Shown here: in pieces, positions 60,795 to 64,000 of the stretch
Layout: every line of letters starts with the position of its first letter
How positions within the stretch are numbered: position 1 is the stretch's first letter
DNA from: Planosporangium sp963837285
Lineage (GTDB): Bacteria; Actinomycetota; Actinomycetes; Mycobacteriales; Micromonosporaceae
Assembly (NCBI GenBank): GCA_963837285.1
Contig: CAWIMS010000005.1
Span: 372,001 to 436,000, forward strand
Direction of reading: 5' to 3'
Length of the DNA stretch: 64,000 bases
The notes under the pieces: generated by a model
Told to the model about the DNA's origin: nothing
The model's input: only the letters and a program-made list of their open reading frames with translations
Databases searched by the model: none
Position numbers and translations under genes: made by a program

Positions 60795-60949
60795 CCTCCA
60801 GCTCCCAGGCGTGGTCGAGCATGTGCCAGGTGGCCCGCCGGATCAGGAACTGCAACGCCCATGATCGCGCCGGCTCGCCGTTGGCGTGGCTGGTTCTGGC
60901 ACGCCTCCACGAAGCTCGCCACGACCTTCTTGTTCTCCTCCGGTGACAT
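60795..60949 (-). pseudogene. Chimeric remnant: SnoaL-like start joined to DinB-like end
   Basis: From ATG 60949 the minus frame reads MSPEENKKVVASFVEACQNQ, a typical start of a SnoaL-like/ketosteroid-isomerase-type protein (with a GGAG site before it). It then stops making sense after 20 codons. In the next frame FLIRRATWHMLDHAWELEDR matches the end of a DinB-type protein. The two parts belong to different genes joined by a deletion. Confidence 0.5.
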
Positions 60950-61019
60950 GGCGCGCTCCCATTCGAGGTCGAGATGCCGCAACGATTCTTGACGGACCTG
61001 CTGGCTAGCATGCCGGCCT

Positions 61020-61448
61020 ATGGCGCTTTCGGTAGAAGAACGTGAACAGTTCCTGGCAGAACCCCACATCGGTGCGTTGTCGGTGGTCGAGAGGCCCGAT
61101 CGTGCACCGCTGACCGTCCCGATCTGGTACCAGTACAGCTCGGGCGGGGAGCTGTGGGTGCTTACGGAGCCCGGCGCGCGGAAGACCCGTGCGATCGAGG
61201 CTGCCGGCCGGTTCAGCCTGATGGTGCAGCGGACCGAGCCGACGATCCGCTACGTGTCGGTGGACGGGCCGGTGATCAGGACCGCCGCGGGTAGCGTCGG
61301 GCTTTCCCGGGAGATGGCGGCGCGCTACCTGCCGCCGGACAAGGTCGCCGATTTCCTGGACTACGAGCGCGCGCAGCTCGGCGAACACATCGCCGTCTAC
61401 ATGCGGCCGGAACACTGGCTGTCCGCCGATCTGGGACCGGCCTGGTAA
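61020..61448 (+). CDS. Pyridoxamine 5'-phosphate oxidase-like FMN/F420-binding protein
   Basis: The product is 142 aa, a split beta-barrel of the PPOX superfamily: FLAEPHIGALSVVERPDRAP, TVPIWYQYSSGGELWVLTEP (the W-Y-x-Y strand that stacks on the cofactor) and RYVSVDGPVIRTAAGSVGLS. Actinobacterial members reduce or bind F420 or FMN; substrates are mostly unknown. ATG 61020 has weak ribosome-site sequence (GCATGCC), so translation may be leaderless. It stands alone. Confidence 0.85.
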   Translation: MALSVEEREQFLAEPHIGALSVVERPDRAPLTVPIWYQYSSGGELWVLTEPGARKTRAIEAAGRFSLMVQRTEPTIRYVSVDGPVIRTAAGSVGLSREMAARYLPPDKVADFLDYERAQLGEHIAVYMRPEHWLSADLGPAW

Positions 61449-61526
61449 GCACGCTCGATGACCCAGGCGGAGAACAGCTCCAGGAACGCGGCGTGCCCTG
61501 TCCCTTTGCACTGGCCGCGCAACGGA

Positions 61527-61558
61527 CGAGGGCCCGCGGCCTCAGCCACGAGCCCTCG
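61527..61558. terminator. Bidirectional terminator hairpin
   Basis: CGAGGGC (61527-61533) and GCCCTCG (61552-61558) form a seven-base stem with an 18-base loop that can pair partly inside. It lies between the converging FMN-binding gene and the DHA2 exporter. Confidence 0.5.
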
Positions 61559-61572
61559 CCGGATCGTGAACC

Positions 61573-63126
61573 TCAGTGTGTGATCACCAGGGCGGCGTCG
61601 GTCTGATCGTCGTCCAGCAGGTGCGATTTCTCCCGCTTGCGAGGGAGGAACATCGCGGCGACGATGGTCACCCCGACCAGCACGAAAGCCACCCAGTAGG
61701 TGTGCGCGAACGCGTTCGCGGCCTGGGACAGGCCCTCCTTGACGCCGGCCTCGCCACCGATCTGCGCGGCGACCTGCGGGTTATGCCGGGCCGCGATCGC
61801 CGGGTAGGCGAGCTTGGCGTCCTTCAGGCCGTTGGTGAGGATCACCGACATCACCGCGACGCCGACCGAGCTTGCGATCTGCTGGGTGATGTTGAGCAGC
61901 GTCGAACCTCGGGCTACCTCGGCCGTCCGCAGCGTCTTGAGCGCCGATGTCATGATCGGCATCATTGTGCCGCCCATGCCCAGACCCATGATGAACAGGA
62001 GTCCGAGCAGCACCGGGTAGGGCGTGGTGGAGGTGATCTGGGTCAGGCCGGCCATACCGATCGCGATGAAAACAAGGCCGAAAGGCACGATCCGGCCGAC
62101 CGGGAACTTGTCGGACAGGGTACCGGCGATCGGCATCGTCAGCATGGCGCCGATGCCCTGCGGCGCCACCAACAGGCCCGCCTTGAGCACCGACTCGCCG
62201 CGGATCTGCTGGAAGTAGGTCGGGACCAGCAGCAGGCCGCCGAAGAACGCCACCGCGAACAGGAACATCGTGATGATGCTGATCGCAAGGTTGCGGTTGT
62301 GGAACAGCCGCAGGTCGAGCAGCGGGTGCTTCGGCTTGAAGGAGTACAGGACGAACGCGACGACCAGCCCCAACCCGATCAGTGCGGGGACGAGCACCTT
62401 GGGTGTGCCGACCTTGCCCTCGGCCGGGATCGAGGAGACGCCGTAGAGGAACAGGGCCAGGCCCGGCGACATCATCAGCATGCCGAGGAAGTCGAAGGAC
62501 TCGGACGGGTGCGGGGCGTCCTTCGGCAGCGCCACGAACGCGTAGATCAACGCGATCGCTCCGATCGGAACGTTGATCAGGAAGATCCAGTGCCAGCTGG
62601 CGGTGTCGATCAGCCAGCCGCCGAGGATCGGGCCGCCGATCGGCCCGAGCAGCATCGGTACGCCGAGGATCGCCATCAGGCGGCCCATCCGCTTCGGTCC
62701 GGCCGCCTTGGTCATGATCGTCATACCCAGCGGCATCAGCATGCCGCCGCCGAGGCCTTGCAGCACCCGGAAGCCGATCAGCATGTTGATGTTGGCGGCC
62801 ATGGCGCACAGCGCGGACCCGATGGTGAACAGGGCGACCGCGATCATGTAGAGGCGCTTGGTGCCGAACCGGTCGGCGGCCCAGCCCGTGAGCGGAATAA
62901 CGGTGGCCAGCGCGAGTGTGTAGCCAGTGACCGTCCACGCCACGGTGGAGTAGGCGAGGGGGTGGCCGGCCGACCCGAACGTGGTCTGGAACGTCGGCAG
63001 GGCCACATTGACGACCGTGATATCGAGGATCGACATGATGGCGCCGAGAACGACGACCCCTGCGACCTTGAGGATCTCGCCGGTAATCCGCTCGTCGTCC
63101 GCGGCGGCATTGGCAATGTCAGTCAT
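61573..63126 (-). CDS. DHA2-family MFS efflux transporter (EmrB/QacA-like)
   Basis: The product is 517 aa with 14 predicted membrane helices. Motif A is GWAADRFGTKRLYMIAVALF (18-20 residues), motif C is ILGVPMLLGPIGGPILGGWL, and MSILDITVVNVALPTF near the N-terminus is the motif-D1-like sequence of the DHA2 group. It exports hydrophobic drugs or dyes with proton antiport. A 29-bp palindromic operator lies 18 bases upstream and a truncated TetR gene is close by, suggesting a regulated exporter whose repressor is damaged. ATG 63126 follows GGAAAGGGC. Confidence 0.95.
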   Translation of the reverse strand: MTDIANAAADDERITGEILKVAGVVVLGAIMSILDITVVNVALPTFQTTFGSAGHPLAYSTVAWTVTGYTLALATVIPLTGWAADRFGTKRLYMIAVALFTIGSALCAMAANINMLIGFRVLQGLGGGMLMPLGMTIMTKAAGPKRMGRLMAILGVPMLLGPIGGPILGGWLIDTASWHWIFLINVPIGAIALIYAFVALPKDAPHPSESFDFLGMLMMSPGLALFLYGVSSIPAEGKVGTPKVLVPALIGLGLVVAFVLYSFKPKHPLLDLRLFHNRNLAISIITMFLFAVAFFGGLLLVPTYFQQIRGESVLKAGLLVAPQGIGAMLTMPIAGTLSDKFPVGRIVPFGLVFIAIGMAGLTQITSTTPYPVLLGLLFIMGLGMGGTMMPIMTSALKTLRTAEVARGSTLLNITQQIASSVGVAVMSVILTNGLKDAKLAYPAIAARHNPQVAAQIGGEAGVKEGLSQAANAFAHTYWVAFVLVGVTIVAAMFLPRKREKSHLLDDDQTDAALVITH

Positions 63127-63143
63127 GAGCCCTTTCCTTCGTT

Positions 63144-63172
63144 CTGACCCAAAGGTGGCACCTCTGGGTCAG
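63144..63172. promoter_or_regulatory. 29-bp near-perfect palindromic operator
   Basis: CTGACCCA begins the left half and TGGGTCAG ends the right half, with an inner AGGTG-G-CACCT. Only one pair breaks the symmetry. It starts 18 bases before the exporter ATG, a classic place for a TetR operator. Confidence 0.8.
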
Positions 63173-63541
63173 TGCTCGCGTTGCCGTCCAGCTGTCGGAC
63201 CGAGATGGACCGTTCCGCGTCTACGCCGTCGCCCGGCCCAGAAATCCAAGCCGTCGAAGCCACCCCCGCTCGTTCTCGCCACTGCTCTCGCCACTCGCCC
63301 TCGCCGCCGGAACCCGGCGACCTCTCCTGCCACAACAATCACCCGATGAACCAGCCGCCTCGACCCCGACACGGCGTGATCCACCACACATCTGGCCACT
63401 GAACAGTGGAAACGCGGTTCCGACCTGTCCCAGTATGGCTCACGACCCAGGAGCGGATCTTCCAAGTTTCGCCGTTCGCCCTTCCCCCATCGAACGGTGA
63501 GCAACAGGTCGCGCACAGTCACGAGGCCGAAATCGGGCGAC
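63173..63541. other. 369-bp stretch with no recognisable gene
   Basis: It separates the exporter operator from the remaining TetR C-terminus. Long frames on both strands lack family similarity. A missing TetR N-terminus would be expected here or right of 63780, but I find neither HTH nor promoter. Confidence 0.45.
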
Positions 63542-63780
63542 TTACCGGTTGGTGCCGGCGGTGATATGCTCGAACAGCCCCGCATGGATACGAGTGCGCA
63601 CCCCCGTGGCCCACGGCTCATCCACCTCGTCGGCATCGAGGGCGGCCACGTTGTTGAGAAGCATGCCGAAGGCGAGAAACGACTTCACCGTCACCGGGTC
63701 GAGACACGCGGTATCGGCCACCGTGTCCCACATGCGGGCGACTCGCGCCCGCACCAGATCACGCGAGCTGACAGGACAGT
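63542..63780 (-). pseudogene. TetR-family repressor, C-terminal remnant
   Basis: The minus frame reads SSRDLVRARVARMWDTVADT, then DPVTVKSFLAFGMLLNNVAA and ends ITAGTNR. This is the ligand-binding C-terminal domain of TetR proteins (the FxAxGMLLN element is diagnostic). The HTH and about 100 residues are missing: upstream of 63780 the frame runs into a terminator hairpin. The orientation matches the exporter, and a repressor for it is plausible. Confidence 0.75.
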
Positions 63781-63782
63781 GC

Positions 63783-63825
63783 GAGCCGCCGCACCTGCGT
63801 TGATCGAACGCAGGTGCGGCGGCTC
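63783..63825 (-). terminator. Strong terminator hairpin with 17-bp perfect stem
   Basis: GAGCCGCCGCACCTGCG (63783-63799), a 9-base loop and its exact inverse (63809-63825). It lies 14 bases beyond the stop of the LPXTG-protein gene and is G+C-rich without a T-run, as in many actinobacteria. Confidence 0.85.
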
Positions 63826-63838
63826 CGATCTACCTTCT

Positions 63839-64000
63839 CTATTTCCTGGGCACCCGGAACACCACGGGCCGGGTCCGCCACATGGCGAACAGGCCGGCGG
63901 CGAGCAGGAGCGCACCGACAGCGACAATGACCGCGATCGGCATACCGGTGATCGGCAACCCGGGTGCGGCGGATCCACCTGACCCGCCCGGATGGGTTGG
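63839..64000 (-). CDS. LPXTG-anchored surface protein, C-terminal fragment (runs off the right edge)
   Basis: The last 53 residues seen include a Gly/Ser/Pro-rich linker, the sortase motif LPITG, a membrane helix PIAVIVAVGALLLAAGLFAM and a short basic tail (WRTRPVVFRVPRK). The protein is therefore secreted and covalently attached to the cell wall by a sortase (class E or F expected in actinomycetes, not seen here). The main domain lies outside the window. Confidence 0.85.
   Translation of the reverse strand, partial: PTHPGGSGGSAAPGLPITGMPIAVIVAVGALLLAAGLFAMWRTRPVVFRVPRK

Noticed and set aside
61576..63147. Plus-strand ORF of 523 codons
   Set aside because: Antisense shadow of the DHA2 exporter, rich in H/R/D/Q as expected from complementing hydrophobic codons.
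1..64000. tRNA, rRNA, CRISPR array, riboswitch or complete insertion sequence
   Set aside because: I looked for cloverleaf-like ends, regularly spaced repeats and transposase motifs with terminal repeats and saw none. This is by eye, so a covariance-model search could still find a small RNA.

Overview
The window is about 70% G+C chromosomal DNA with strong G/C third-position bias, GTG/TTG starts, paired ECF sigma factors, AfsR/SARP regulators, a mycothiol-type DinB remnant and a PIG-L deacetylase. This points to a filamentous or related actinomycete. The gene set fits Micromonosporaceae, but that is an inference without a database search. No rRNA, tRNA, CRISPR array or complete insertion sequence was seen.

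Left part (1-13 kb): a fatty-acid desaturase tail, several gene remnants (DinB-type, second desaturase, berberine-bridge-type oxidase, histidine kinase, interrupted amidohydrolase) and ordinary single genes (RNase HI, cold-shock protein, VanZ-like, GrpB, APH-type kinase, GNAT). At 5.3-7.8 kb a compact three-gene unit stands out. It has a 24-codon ORF with a strong Shine-Dalgarno sequence, a ThiF/E1-like enzyme with a RiPP leader-binding-type N-terminus, and an M50-like membrane metalloprotease with a PqqD-like N-terminus. It looks like a small uncharacterised RiPP pathway and is the best candidate for a new system here.

13-26 kb: a STAND ATPase/winged-helix regulator sits beside a small monooxygenase-like gene and a divergent methyltransferase, with a perfect 15-bp inverted repeat between the last two. 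A minus-strand four-gene run follows (PIG-L deacetylase, cupin, glycoside hydrolase, MGDG-synthase-type glycosyltransferase), then the topoisomerase IV pair parC and parE.

26-38 kb: an AfsR-type regulator and a second SARP that appears membrane-anchored lie next to a secreted serine hydrolase. An ECF41-like sigma factor sits beside an NmrA-like gene. Next come permease and hydrolase genes, a split hypothetical gene, a two-domain peptidoglycan-binding protein and another APH-type kinase.

38-42.4 kb: an etfB-etfA-(Fe-S) oxidoreductase operon is conserved in sequence but broken by about twenty apparent frameshifts, either assembly error or very recent decay.

42.5-64 kb: an ECF42-type sigma factor with its YCII partner, a Tat-exported GH9 enzyme, a pterin dehydratase-VOC fusion, an FMN reductase, and a 1135-residue GGDEF-STAND-TPR fusion. 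These are followed by an alcohol dehydrogenase, a methyltransferase, a PadR-ABC exporter operon with a clear operator, an orphan PstS-like protein, a MalY-type aminotransferase, two secreted proteins, an FMN-binding protein, a DHA2 exporter with a palindromic operator and truncated TetR gene, and the end of an LPXTG surface protein.
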